In this document: positions 53,514 to 63,900 of the stretch, piece by piece
How positions within the stretch are numbered: the stretch's first letter is position 1
How the letters are laid out: every line of letters begins with the position of its first letter
Source of the DNA: Saprospirales bacterium
Lineage (GTDB): Bacteria; Bacteroidota; Bacteroidia; Chitinophagales; Saprospiraceae
Length of the DNA stretch: 64,000 bases
Assembly: GCA_016719895.1 (NCBI GenBank)
Contig: JADJYG010000005.1
Span: forward strand, 62,001 to 126,000
Direction of reading: 5' to 3'
Position numbers and translations under genes: made by a program
Notes under the pieces: generated by a model
Database searches by the model: none
What the model was told of the DNA's origin: nothing
The model's input: the letters and a program-made list of their open reading frames with translations, nothing else

Positions 53514-53537
53514 TAAACACCGTTCAGTTTATAATTG
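53514..53537 (+). promoter_or_regulatory. Likely TetR operator and -7 box of the efflux operon
   Basis: TAAACACCGTTCAGT (53514-53528) matches the tetR-promoter dyad region (about 14 of 18 positions), and TATAATTG (53530-53537) is one change from the -7 consensus. It sits 11-34 bp before the TolC ATG, so the repressor would block the operon promoter. The -33 TTG is not clear. Confidence 0.5.
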
Positions 53538-53547
53538 CTGTTTTACC

Positions 53548-54912
53548 ATGCAAACAAAACTCCCTGTCCTTTCGCTAGCCTTCTTCCTGTCTCTGGGTTG
53601 TGCAGCCAGCCACGCCCAGTCATCGCCGGTACTCGAGGAATACATCCGCACGGGCATGAACAACAACCTGGCCCTCCAACAACAACAACTGGATGTACAA
53701 CAAAGTCTGGAGGCCGTCCGGCAGGCACGCAGCCTGTTTTACCCGGCCGTCCAGTTTAACGCTACCTATACCCGGGCGGCCGGCGGCCGGAACATTGAAA
53801 TCCCCCTGGGCGATCTAATGAACCCGGTGTACCAAACGCTCAACCAGATTCTCCAGAGCAACCAGTTTCCAACCATTGAAAACGCCAGCGAACAATTTTT
53901 ACCCGACAACTTTCAGGAAACTTACCTGAAAATCAGCTATCCGCTGTTTAATTCCGATTTGAAATACAACCGGCAGATCAAAGAACAACTGGCGCAAGGC
54001 AAAGCCGCACAAAAGGCCGCCTACGAACACGAATTGCGCTACCAGATCACCGAAGCCTACCTGCAATACCTCCAAACGCTGGAAGCGGAAAAAATCTGGC
54101 AATATTCCAGGGAGGTGCTGCTCGAATTGCGCCGCTTCAACGAATCGCTGCTCAAAAACAACGTGGCCACGCGGGATGTGGTGGCAACAGCCGACTATGA
54201 ACTGAGCAAAGCCGATCACGAGATTTTTCAACTGCAACGGAATCAAAATACAGCGCGCGCGTATTTCAACTTCCTGATTAACCGCGATTTGCAAGCCGGT
54301 GTTATCGCCGACACCACCCTGCTGCGCCAGGGAGTCAGGGCTTATGACCGGGAAGAAATGATCCGCGAAGCGCTGTCCGACCGCCATGAATTGGCGGCGC
54401 TGCGATCCGGCCAGGGCGCCGCCGACCTGGCGCTCAAAATGCAGGAATCAAACCGCTACCTGCCCGATGCCTATATCGGCGGCCAAATTGGCTTTCAGGG
54501 CTTTGGGTATTCCTTCAGCAGCGATCAACCCTACGTGTTGGCCCAGGCAGGCCTTACGTACGATCTTTTTACCGGCGGCCAAACGCGCAGTAAAATCCAG
54601 CAGGCCCGTCTGGAAACCGAAAAGATGCGCACGCAGTACCAGGAAGCGCAACACCACGTTGCCTTGCAGGTCACCCAAGCCTGGAACAACCTGGAAAGCG
54701 CGCGCCATGGCTGGGCGACAGCCCGGAACGGACTGAATGCCGCAGAGGAAAGTTTCCGGATCATCGGAAATAAATACCGCGCCAGCCAAGCCCTGCTCCT
54801 GGAATACCTGGACGCCCAAAACCGCGTCACTACCGCCCGCTTGCAAGTGTTGCTGGCCTGGTCGGATGTGCTGCTCCGGGAGGCCGCGCTTAAAAAAGCC
54901 GCAGGACTGTAG
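53548..54912 (+). CDS. TolC family outer-membrane efflux protein
   Basis: A 454-residue outer-membrane channel of a tripartite efflux pump. A signal peptide (ending SHAQ) is followed by two TolC repeats rich in coiled-coil and Leu/Gln/Ala (LALQQQQLDVQQSLEAVRQA; RSKIQQARLETEKMRTQYQ). The last part ends TTARLQVLLAWSDVLLREAAL. First gene of the efflux operon. It is likely controlled by the upstream TetR. Confidence 0.92.
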   Translation: MQTKLPVLSLAFFLSLGCAASHAQSSPVLEEYIRTGMNNNLALQQQQLDVQQSLEAVRQARSLFYPAVQFNATYTRAAGGRNIEIPLGDLMNPVYQTLNQILQSNQFPTIENASEQFLPDNFQETYLKISYPLFNSDLKYNRQIKEQLAQGKAAQKAAYEHELRYQITEAYLQYLQTLEAEKIWQYSREVLLELRRFNESLLKNNVATRDVVATADYELSKADHEIFQLQRNQNTARAYFNFLINRDLQAGVIADTTLLRQGVRAYDREEMIREALSDRHELAALRSGQGAADLALKMQESNRYLPDAYIGGQIGFQGFGYSFSSDQPYVLAQAGLTYDLFTGGQTRSKIQQARLETEKMRTQYQEAQHHVALQVTQAWNNLESARHGWATARNGLNAAEESFRIIGNKYRASQALLLEYLDAQNRVTTARLQVLLAWSDVLLREAALKKAAGL

Positions 54913-54986
54913 ACAGCCGGCATACCCTGAAAGGCTGCATGAATGCTTTGCCAACCATTTTGCCTGTTTGTTCAATACCAAGAAAA

Positions 54987-56099
54987 ATGAAAAAAATAAA
55001 AATCCAAGCCCTCGTCCCAATTACCCTTGTCGCTTTCGCTTTCGCCGGCCTGTTTTACCTGTTGGGCGGATGCGGCCCCTCCTCGGCCGGTCCGGCTGCA
55101 CCTGAACCGCAGGCGGTAACGGAGGAACGTATACCGGTCCATACGGCGGTGGTTCAGACCAAAACGATCGCGCTGCCCGTGCATGCCAGCGGTATGCTGA
55201 CCAGTTCGGCCGAGCAACGCCCGTCGTTCAAAATCGGCGGCGTCATCCGCAAAATTTACGCAGATGAAGGCGATGTCGTGCGCCCCGGACAACTCCTTGC
55301 AGTGCTGGACAAAACCGAAATCGATGCGCAGGTCAACCAGGCCAATCAGGGTTTGCTGAAAGCCGAGCGCGACCTGGCCCGCGTCGAAGGCCTGTACCGC
55401 GACAGCAGCGCCACCCTGGAATTGCTGCAAAATGCAACGACAGGGCGCGATATCGCAAAAGAATCCGCCCGGATCGCCCAATTTAACCAGCAGTACGCCG
55501 AAATCCGCGCCAGCCGCGGCGGAAAAATTATCCGGAAGCTGATGAATGAAGGCGAGATCACCGGTCCGGGCACACCCGTATTGGTGCTATTCGAAACCGG
55601 CAAAGACGATTGGGTGGTGCAAGTGAACGTCAGTGACCGCGACTGGGCCCGGCTCAACACCGGTATGCGCGCAGAAGTCTTTATGGATGCCTACCCCGGG
55701 GTCCGGTTCGCCGGTACCGTAAGCGACCTGGCGCCGGCGGCGGACCCTGCCAATGGCCTGTACCCCGTAGAAATCAGGGTAACGCCACAAGGTAAACGAT
55801 TTGCTCCCGGACTATTCGCCCAGGTCAAAATTTCGCCCCAACTGGCCCGCACCTATTCCACTGTGCCGGTGGAAGCCATCATCGAGGGCGATGGTCGCGA
55901 GGCATTCGTATTTGCTCTGCAAGCGGATGGCGAAACGGTCCGTAAAATACCCGTGCAGGTCGCTTTTCTCGATGGGGCATTGGCGGTGCTGGCACAACAC
56001 CTCGGGGATAAGGCCGAGGTGGTTACTGCCGGCGCGCCGTACCTGACGGAAAGAAAGAAGGTGAAAAAAATAATAAACGGCCCCCGCACACAACAGTAA
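54987..56099 (+). CDS. RND efflux periplasmic adaptor lipoprotein
   Basis: A 370-residue membrane-fusion protein. ATG 54987 starts a lipoprotein leader ending LLGGC (Cys29), which anchors it to the inner membrane. The lipoyl/barrel-sandwich motif (KIYADEGDVVRPGQLLAVLD) and the beta-barrel region (TGPGTPVLVLFETGKDDWVV, RAEVFMDAYPGVRFAGTV) follow in normal order. The gene is between TolC and the RND pump; an earlier in-frame ATG (54939) lacks a signal and is rejected. Confidence 0.93.
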   Translation: MKKIKIQALVPITLVAFAFAGLFYLLGGCGPSSAGPAAPEPQAVTEERIPVHTAVVQTKTIALPVHASGMLTSSAEQRPSFKIGGVIRKIYADEGDVVRPGQLLAVLDKTEIDAQVNQANQGLLKAERDLARVEGLYRDSSATLELLQNATTGRDIAKESARIAQFNQQYAEIRASRGGKIIRKLMNEGEITGPGTPVLVLFETGKDDWVVQVNVSDRDWARLNTGMRAEVFMDAYPGVRFAGTVSDLAPAADPANGLYPVEIRVTPQGKRFAPGLFAQVKISPQLARTYSTVPVEAIIEGDGREAFVFALQADGETVRKIPVQVAFLDGALAVLAQHLGDKAEVVTAGAPYLTERKKVKKIINGPRTQQ

Positions 56100-56133
56100 A
56101 ACCCTCCTTCCCATCCAATTTTAACGCCTTGTC

Positions 56134-59100
56134 ATGAAAATCGCTGAATTTTCCGTAAAAAACAGCCAGTTCACGTTTATTATGTTCCTGGCCGTGATGT
56201 CCCTTGGGATTGGTTCCCTGTTGAATATGCCCCGGGCGGAGGACCCTAAATTTGAGGCGCCAGGCTTCACGATCATAATGTTGTATCCCGGCGCCGGCCC
56301 GGCGGAAGTGGAGGATAAAATAGCCGATAAAGTGGAGGCCAAGCTGGGTGAACTGGAGAATATCGACCGGATGCGCTCGGTGTCGGCCAACGGCCTGATG
56401 GTCCTCACGCTGGAGTTCAAACACGGCCAGGACCCCGACCGGAAATACGAAGAAGTGGTGCGCGAGATCAATGCTTTGCGCAACGACCTTCCCCAGGATA
56501 TTTACCGGATAGACATCCAGCGCTTTTCTGCGGCCGATGTTGCGATGATGCAAATGGCCATTATCTCTGAAAATGCCTCCTGGGCCCAGCTCCGGGAAGA
56601 GGCCGAGCGCCTGGAAAGTATGCTGGAGAAAATACCTGGCCTGAAAGGAGCCGACACGTACGGCTTTCCCAGGCGCGAGGTGCGCGTCAACCTCAATTTG
56701 CCGCGCATGGCCGCCGAAGGAATACCGGTAAGCCGGGTGCTGGGCGCCCTGCAAAGCGAAAATATTTCCATTCCGGGCGGCGCCGTGCATGCCGGCGAGC
56801 GGCAGTTTTTTGTTGAAACGAGCGGCGATTACGAAGATATCGGGGAAGTGCGCCAAACCATAGTGTTTGCCAACGGCGGAAAAATTGTGTACCTCAAAGA
56901 CCTCGCTGAAGTCGAATACGCCTACGAAGAACCGCGGCATTACGCCCGTTTCAACGGCGCCCGCAGTGTGTTTGTAACGGCGCGTATGAAAAATGCCCAA
57001 AATATTTTCGACGTGGGCAAAGAAGTGAACCAAACCATCGATGCGTTCCGCGCCGATCTGCCGGGCAACATGGACTTTCGCAAGGTGTTTGACCAGGATG
57101 ACTCGGTGCACAAGCGCCTGACGCGTTTTTCCAAAGACTTCGGCATTGCCATCCTGCTGGTGCTGCTTACCCTGCTGCCGCTGGGCGCCCGGGCATCCAT
57201 CGTGGTCATGATTTCCATTCCCTTGTCTATTTCGATCGGCCTTTTTGCACTCGACAAACTGGGCTACTCCCTGAACCAACTGAGCATAGTAGGGCTTATC
57301 ATTGCCCTCGGTATACTGGTAGACGACTCTATCGTAGTTGTGGAAAATATCGAGCGATGGCTCCGCGAGGGGTACCAGCGGCGTGAAGCGGCTATTCTGG
57401 CAACCAAACAAATCGGACTGGCGGTGCTGGGTTGTACGGCCACGCTTATCCTGGCCTTTTTGCCGCTGGTATTTTTGCCGGAAGCCGCGGGCGATTTTAT
57501 CCGGAGCCTGCCGATGGCAGTGGTCACCACGGTGCTGGCCTCTTTGTTTGTGTCGCTTACCATCGTACCGTTCCTGGGCAGCCGGCTACTGGCGGAACAC
57601 CACGATCCGCGTGGCAACATCTTTCTGCGCGCCATGAAATGGGTCATTTCCAGATCCTACGCCCGGCTACTCCAGGTGGGGTTGAAATACCCGCGTTGGA
57701 CGATGGTTGCTGCCGCCGTTATCTTCTTTGGCGTCCTGTCGCTGGCCGGTCGCGCGGGTTTTACCGTTTTTCCGGCCAGCGAACGCCCGATGTTTTATAT
57801 CGACGTCGAAACGGCGCCAGGCACCAATTTCGAACAGACCAACCGCGTGATGCAAATGGTGGATACCGTGTTGGACACCTACAGGGTGCGTCCGGAAGCG
57901 GGCGGATACGGGCAGGCATCCAAGGTATCCCTTGAACAGCCCAATACAACGCCGTCTGGCCTGAAATACCCCGGTCATGGCGCCCCGGCCCGGATCATAT
58001 CCTACGCTACCAATGTCGGCCGGGGCAACCCCCGCATGTATTACAACGTGATTCCGCGCAATGAAAGCCCCGATTACGGCCAGATACTGGTGCAGCTGCA
58101 GGAGAATACGCCGCCGCCGGTGAAGGTTGCCCTGATCGATGCCTTGCGGGAAAAATTCAAATACGTGCCAGGCGCGGTTATCAATGTCAAAAATTTTGAA
58201 CAGGGGCCGCCGATCGAGGCGCCGGTAGCCATCCGGGTATTTGCCGACAACCTCGACACCCTGCGCCACATTGCCGGACAGGTAGAGCAAATGATGACCG
58301 GGATCGGCGGGGCGATTTATGTAAACAATCCGATCGCTTCGATCAAGACGGATCTGCGCGTGCGGATCAACAAGGAAAAAGCGACGTCGATGGGTATACC
58401 CGTTGCTGAAATCGACCGTATGGTGCGCCTCGCCGTGGCCGGCCTGCAGGCCGGCAGTTTTACCACGCCCGATGGCGATGAGTATAATATCAGCGTCACG
58501 ATGCCGAAAAACCGCCCGTTCGCCGGCATGGATGTATTCGAAAACTTGTACGTAAACAGCCTGACCGGCACTGCGGTGCCGCTGGGGCAGGTTGCTACCA
58601 TCGAATTTGAACCGTCGCCCAATACGATCACACACTACAATAAGGACCGGTATACCGTGCTCACGGCTTTTGTGAAGAGCGGCCACTACGCTCAGGCGAT
58701 CAATTCGAAAATCCGGGAAAACCTGGAGCGTATGGAATTGCCCAAAGGCGCCCGTTATGTTATTGCCGGCGAGGTGGAAAGCAGTCAACGGTCTTTTGGC
58801 GGTATGGGTACGATCATTATGATCACAATTTTCGGTTTGCTCGCAGTTTTGATCCTGGAATTCAAGACATTCCGCAGCACGATTATCGTTTTGTCGGTTA
58901 TCCCACTGGGCATCATCGGCGCCGTACTGGCGCTGCTCGCAACCGGTTATCCGTTTTCGTTTACGGTGGTGGTCGGTCTGATCGCGCTCATGGGTATCGA
59001 GGTAAAGAACTCCATTCTGCTGGTGGATTTTACGAATCAGCTGCGGGTGCAAGGGCGACCGCTGGATGAAGCCATCCAGGAGGCCGGCGAAATCCGGTTT

Positions 59101-59280
59101 GTACCGATCCTGCTCACTTCGCTCACGGCTATCGGCGGGTTATTGCCCCTGGCGGTCGAGGAAAATCCCCTGTATTCCCCACTGGCCTATGTCCTGATAG
59201 GGGGACTGATTTCCTCTACGCTGTTGTCGCGGATCGTTACGCCGGTGTTGTATAAAATCATGGCGCCCAGAGTGGGATGA
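56134..59280 (+). CDS. RND efflux permease (AcrB/MdtB-like)
   Basis: A 1048-residue proton-driven pump with twelve predicted helices and two large periplasmic loops. The transmembrane acidic pair of helix 4 is ILVDDSIVVVEN. Other conserved stretches include SVSANGLMVLTLEF, the helix-loop GIALLVLLTLLPL-type region, and the final permease domain (GIEVKNSILLVDF). It is 34 bp downstream of the adaptor. Substrates cannot be predicted. The gene ends next to the 59.3-kb palindrome. Confidence 0.94.
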   Translation: MKIAEFSVKNSQFTFIMFLAVMSLGIGSLLNMPRAEDPKFEAPGFTIIMLYPGAGPAEVEDKIADKVEAKLGELENIDRMRSVSANGLMVLTLEFKHGQDPDRKYEEVVREINALRNDLPQDIYRIDIQRFSAADVAMMQMAIISENASWAQLREEAERLESMLEKIPGLKGADTYGFPRREVRVNLNLPRMAAEGIPVSRVLGALQSENISIPGGAVHAGERQFFVETSGDYEDIGEVRQTIVFANGGKIVYLKDLAEVEYAYEEPRHYARFNGARSVFVTARMKNAQNIFDVGKEVNQTIDAFRADLPGNMDFRKVFDQDDSVHKRLTRFSKDFGIAILLVLLTLLPLGARASIVVMISIPLSISIGLFALDKLGYSLNQLSIVGLIIALGILVDDSIVVVENIERWLREGYQRREAAILATKQIGLAVLGCTATLILAFLPLVFLPEAAGDFIRSLPMAVVTTVLASLFVSLTIVPFLGSRLLAEHHDPRGNIFLRAMKWVISRSYARLLQVGLKYPRWTMVAAAVIFFGVLSLAGRAGFTVFPASERPMFYIDVETAPGTNFEQTNRVMQMVDTVLDTYRVRPEAGGYGQASKVSLEQPNTTPSGLKYPGHGAPARIISYATNVGRGNPRMYYNVIPRNESPDYGQILVQLQENTPPPVKVALIDALREKFKYVPGAVINVKNFEQGPPIEAPVAIRVFADNLDTLRHIAGQVEQMMTGIGGAIYVNNPIASIKTDLRVRINKEKATSMGIPVAEIDRMVRLAVAGLQAGSFTTPDGDEYNISVTMPKNRPFAGMDVFENLYVNSLTGTAVPLGQVATIEFEPSPNTITHYNKDRYTVLTAFVKSGHYAQAINSKIRENLERMELPKGARYVIAGEVESSQRSFGGMGTIIMITIFGLLAVLILEFKTFRSTIIVLSVIPLGIIGAVLALLATGYPFSFTVVVGLIALMGIEVKNSILLVDFTNQLRVQGRPLDEAIQEAGEIRFVPILLTSLTAIGGLLPLAVEENPLYSPLAYVLIGGLISSTLLSRIVTPVLYKIMAPRVG

Positions 59281-59304
59281 GACAGGATTAACAGGGGCAG
59301 GGCT

Positions 59305-59410
59305 GGACAGGGACAGGATTAACAGGATTTCCCAGGATTAACAGGATTTAAATATTTGATAATCAATATCCTGAAAATCCTGGGAAATCCTGTTAATCCT
59401 GTCCCTGTCC
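59305..59410. repeat. 35-bp perfect inverted repeat, convergent intergenic
   Basis: Left arm 59305-59339 and right arm 59376-59410 are exact complements (35 bp each, right arm beginning AATCCTGGGAAATCC), with a 36-nt AT-rich loop. CAGGAT/ATCCTG within the loop can extend the stem. It starts 25 bp after the RND stop and ends 8 bp before the stop of the opposite-strand gene, so it could stop transcription from both sides. It shares 28 of 29 bases with a unit of the 18.2-kb tandem array. Confidence 0.9.
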
Positions 59411-59418
59411 AATCCTGT

Positions 59419-60066
59419 CTACACCGCCCGGCCGCCGTCCAGTTCTTCCTGGAGTTTTTTCAGTTCGTCCCATTTTTCATGGGCAGCCAGGTCGGCTTGG
59501 TGCGGCCAGCTTTCCGGGTCGTGGATATTGAATTGGGAGCCGCCGGCGTCCAGAATTTCGCGCAAGCGGTACGGCGAGGTCATGGAGAGTTGTTCCCAGG
59601 TAGAAATGCCGGCGGCCTGCAGGAGTTCGGCAATTTTCGGGCCGATACCTTCCACGATTTTCAGGTCGTCCCATTTGTATTTTACCCCATTGAAGGTAAT
59701 GGTTCTTGACTCCGCGGGTTTGGCGGCGCTTTTTACTTTTGTTGTTCCGCCGCCGGCTTGTTCGCGCAGGGCATTTCGTTCGCTTTCGCACATGATCAGA
59801 GCGTCTTTCGCCTTTCGCACTTCGCCACCTTTGGTCTCGAGGTCGGATTCGAGTTGTGCGATCTTGATGCGCAAGCCCGTGATTTCATTAATTTGCTCGC
59901 TCACTTTGACATTCAGGGCTGCATTATCGGCCCGGAGTGCGCCCACTTTATAATAGGCGTAGGCAGCCAGAAAGCCCAGGATAAAGGGCACAATACAAAG
60001 CGCCAGACCGGTGGGCAGGTTGTCCATAAAGGAGGGAACATGGAGAAGGATATAATTCAAAAGCAT
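59419..60066 (-). CDS. Membrane-anchored coiled-coil protein with C-terminal HhH domain
   Basis: A 215-residue protein with an N-terminal membrane segment (residues 20-36: LALCIVPFILGFLAAY), a coiled coil (about 40-115) and a C-terminal helix-hairpin-helix module. The module reads WDDLKIVEGIGPKIAELLQAA, GISTWEQLS, then 'LREILDAGG...FNIHDPESWPHQADLAA'. This C-domain recurs in Bacteroidota proteins of unknown function. It is 20 bp downstream of the OmpA-like gene, which suggests a membrane-linked pair. Confidence 0.8.
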   Translation of the reverse strand: MLLNYILLHVPSFMDNLPTGLALCIVPFILGFLAAYAYYKVGALRADNAALNVKVSEQINEITGLRIKIAQLESDLETKGGEVRKAKDALIMCESERNALREQAGGGTTKVKSAAKPAESRTITFNGVKYKWDDLKIVEGIGPKIAELLQAAGISTWEQLSMTSPYRLREILDAGGSQFNIHDPESWPHQADLAAHEKWDELKKLQEELDGGRAV

Positions 60067-60086
60067 GGTTGAGTTGTTTTGATTGT

Positions 60087-60887
60087 TTAACGGTTGACGG
60101 TGGTGACGACCACGCGCCGGTTTTGGTGGCGGCCATCCTCGGTGTTGTTGTCGGCAACGGGTCCGGCCTCTCCTTTCGATTCGACTTTTATCCGGCTGGC
60201 AGCGATACCATTATCGGTCAGTATCCTGGCGATCGCTTTGGCGCGTCCCATGCCGAGTTGAATATTTTCTGCCGGTTCGCCCACATCGTCTGTGTGCCCA
60301 ACCACAGTAAAGGTAGCGGCGGTGGATTTGTGTTTTTCCACCAGTTTTTTCAAATAGGCATCTACCGCCGGGTCTTTGTCTTTTTCAGTGGAATTGAACG
60401 GAAACAGGAACGTCACGTCGTTGTCTGACTCGATGATCGCGCCGGCTTCCTTCGCCAGCACCATCTTGAGCCAGCTAAAACCGGCCGATTCGAGGGCGGG
60501 GCCGCCCGCGGCCAAACTGTCTTGTTCCAGTTTGGAGGCCAGGCGGAGGCGGCTGTCCGGCATTGGCGGCATCATCATAGCTTTGAGGGCCTGGGCGCGG
60601 GCCATACCGAGGTCGGCTGTTTCGCCTGTCCGGTACCAGCCGGTAATCAGCAAGGTGTCGCCCTGCCCGCCCCGGTCGAGCAGGGCTTCTTTCCATGTTT
60701 TAAAATTGTCGTCCGGTACGGGTTTGTCTGCATTCCACAAAAAAAGCGGAACGCCGGATGTTTTTACTGTTTCGGTAGGCGGCGTCTGGCCGTCGCAGCA
60801 TTGACATTGGAGGCAATGCCAAAACCGGATGGCCCAGATCGAGTAACCCACGAACAGCAGGGCAATTAGCCAAAGTGGAATTCTCAT
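60087..60887 (-). CDS. OmpA family protein with N-terminal membrane anchor
   Basis: A 266-residue protein with a single N-terminal membrane helix (PLWLIALLFVGYSIWAI) and a C-terminal OmpA-like peptidoglycan-binding domain: TFTVVGHTDDVGEPAENI, then RAKAIARILTDNGIAASRI and QNRRVVVT. Four cysteines occur just after the helix (CLQCQCC). It is followed by the HhH/coiled-coil gene after 20 bp and may tether it to the cell wall. Confidence 0.85.
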   Translation of the reverse strand: MRIPLWLIALLFVGYSIWAIRFWHCLQCQCCDGQTPPTETVKTSGVPLFLWNADKPVPDDNFKTWKEALLDRGGQGDTLLITGWYRTGETADLGMARAQALKAMMMPPMPDSRLRLASKLEQDSLAAGGPALESAGFSWLKMVLAKEAGAIIESDNDVTFLFPFNSTEKDKDPAVDAYLKKLVEKHKSTAATFTVVGHTDDVGEPAENIQLGMGRAKAIARILTDNGIAASRIKVESKGEAGPVADNNTEDGRHQNRRVVVTTVNR

Positions 60888-60973
60888 GTTGAAGTTGGTT
60901 TAAAATTTTGTCCTGGTGATGTTTCGGCAAATATATCCAGGGACAAACAAAATGTTGCCAGATTAATAAAAAC

Positions 60974-63900
60974 TTATTTTAGCAGGGTCCGGTTTTCGAC
61001 GCTCCAAAACCGGACCGGAGCGTTATGGACCCCTGCCAACAGGCCCTTACGCCCTCCGGCAAGCCGCAGGATGCAGCCATCGCGGACCTCGCCGCCAGCC
61101 CACAGGCCGTGTTTGCGGTTGGGTATCGTATGCCAGGTGTTTTTTCCATTCATTTCAAGTAAAACGCCAAAACACGCGTCATACGGACCGGTTTCGGGTG
61201 CGTTTTGGGTGTCGTTGCCCAGCAAAAGGACCTCCGGACGGTCATCGCCGGTAAAATCCCGGACAAGGATACGTTGGATACAGGAAACCTGGGCTTCCAG
61301 CGGCAAATCGAGGGCTTCCATTTTTCCTCCGGAGTTTCTGAACCAGGCGCTGGCCAGCCGGCGCACCTCCAGCCGTTGTGCTGCGCGCAATTTTTTCGGG
61401 TCAAATACGTCCTCGACCGGCGCCCGGGCGTAGGACCGGTAGCGGAGGAATTTACTTTTGATCAGGTTGGGCATTTGTGCCGCCAGCTCGTTGCGTTGCG
61501 CCAAGGGGTAATACCGGCCCTGTTCGGCGATGGCTACCACGGGGTCAAGTTTTTGATCCAGGTCAAAATCGAGGGCAAAAAGGCGCAGGGGGGCGCCTGG
61601 CGTTGCTTTCAACCGGGTATTCAGCCCTTCGTTGCCGGCGATGAGGTCCAGGTCGCCATCGCCGTCGAAATCGGCGGCAGCAAGGCAGTTCCACAAGCCC
61701 TCGGCGCCGTGCAAGCCGAATTTAGCCGAAGCCTCCACCACTTTTCCCGCTTCGAACTGAAATACGCGTACCGGCATCCACTCCCCACACACGATCAGTT
61801 CGGCGCGTTGGTCGCCATCCAGGTCTGCCGCCAGCGCATCGGACACCATGCCGGCGCGTTCCAATCCGCCCAGGCGATTGGAGGCAACGGACGTAAAACG
61901 CCCCGTGCCGTCGTTTTGCAGGAGCAGGCTTTTGGGCGTTTCCGGAAAACGGCCGGGAATGACGCCGCTGCCAACAAACAGGTCGGCGTCGCCATCGCGG
62001 TCAAAATCCCAAGCGCAGACTACCGCGCCACTTTCATGTTCCCGGGGTAATGCTTCGGGGCGGCGGGTGAAATTTCCTTTGCCATCGTTGAAATACAAGC
62101 GGTCCTGGTAGTAGTCTGACCCGGCCGCCGCTTCGTTGCTGCCCGAAGCGACGTACAGGTCCGCATCGCCGTCGGCATCGGCGTCGAACAACAACGCGTC
62201 GCTGTCTTCGCTGCGGGCGTCGGCCTCCAGGGCGGGTTGTGGGGTAGGAGAGAAGCGGCCGTCGGGCTGCTGCCGGAAAACAGCGCCCGGCTGCCCGGCT
62301 GCGCCGCCGGCAAAAAAGTCATCGAGGCCGTCGGCGTTCACATCGCCGGCCGTCAGGCAGGGCCCGCCGGTCGAAAACCGGTGCAGCAGCAGGCGCTCGC
62401 GGCTGAAATCGTCAAAATCGTTTTCGCGGTGTATAAAAGCTGGCCGGCTTTGGGCCGGCACTTCGTTAAACCATGGCGTGGGCGCCGCCGGGCGCTGCAA
62501 GCGGCCCGGCGTGGCCTGGGCGATATCGAGCACCAGGCGCCGGTTAGGCGGTACGTTTTCCAATACTTGCGTTAGCCCCTGCGGCCATTCGATCTCCACC
62601 CGGTCAATCCGCGTCGTCTTCCCCAGCCCAACCTGGAAGATGGGCTCCACCGACGAATAAAAACCGCGTACCGGGGTCATTTCCTGGTAAAACACTTGCC
62701 CGCCGGCATGCACCCAAATTTTAGCGCCGGCGCCGGCCGGGTTGGACGCCGCGCCGCGGCACTTGATCTGCAGCCAGGCGTTGCCATTGGTTTGGGCGGC
62801 CATATTTTGGTAAATGGTGGCCGGCGCATCGAGTTTGTTGACGATCAGATCCAGGTCGCCGTCGTTGTCCAGATCGGCGTACGCGCCGCCGTTCGAAAAG
62901 CCTTTATCCCCCAATCCCCAGGCTTCGGACACATCGCGGAAGCGCAGGGTACCGGTGTTTTGAAACATAAAATTGTGTACCGGGTAGCTGGACATTTTAC
63001 CGGCAAACTCCTCGAAGCTTCTAAACCGGTCTTCGGTAATGCCGCCGGTTTTATTCAGGCTGTCGGCGGTGTAAAAGAAAAAATCCAGGTCGTTCAGATC
63101 GCGGTACACCCCGGCGCTGATGAACAGGTCTTTCCATCCGTCGTTGTCAAAATCGGCCAGCAGCGGCGCCCAGCTCCACTCGGTAGCCTCGATGCCGGCC
63201 AGGCAGCCGATTTCGGCGAAGAATCCCCCCCTGCCCTCCCCATGAGGAGGGGCGGGGGCTCCGGCGGCTTGAAGATTACGGCTACCGGAAGGCCGCTGTG
63301 CGTTGAGGGGCGCCGCGCTCCCCCCCGCATGGGGGGGCTGGGGAGGGCTCCCCAGTTGCAGCACATTGCGCATTTGTTGCCGGCCGTATCCTTGTTTTTC
63401 CATCAATTGCGTACGCGCCAGGATCATGGTGCTCATGAGCGATTTTTGGCGCTCCAGGGTAGATCCAAGCATATCGGGGATGCAGATATCCGGGCAGGCG
63501 TCGTTGTTGAAATCGGCAATATCGCAGCCCATGGAGTGGTTGGCCGTATGCGCAAACCAACGGTGTGCCTCTTCGCGGAACGTGCCATCGCCGTTGTTGA
63601 TATACAGAAAGTCGGGCATGACGAAGTCGTTGGCCACGAGCAGGTCGGGCCAGCCGTCGTCGTTGAAATCGGCCGTGGTGGCGCTCAGGCCGTAGGCGCG
63701 GTTGTGGATGCCGGCTTGCCTGGATACGTCTTCAAACCGGCCCGTTCCGGTATTGCGAAAAAGTTTGTCCGACTCAAAAGAGTCTCGCGGGGCCAGGCTG
63801 CGCGCCAGGGGCGCCTCCGGGCGGGGCTGGTATTCGATATTGTTCATCGTTCGAAAATCGACCGGGTGATTCACGACGTACAGGTCGAGGTCGCCGTCGA

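Noticed and set aside
57667..59052. Large antisense frame in the RND gene
   Set aside because: Shadow frame with His/Arg-rich composition and no conserved motif.
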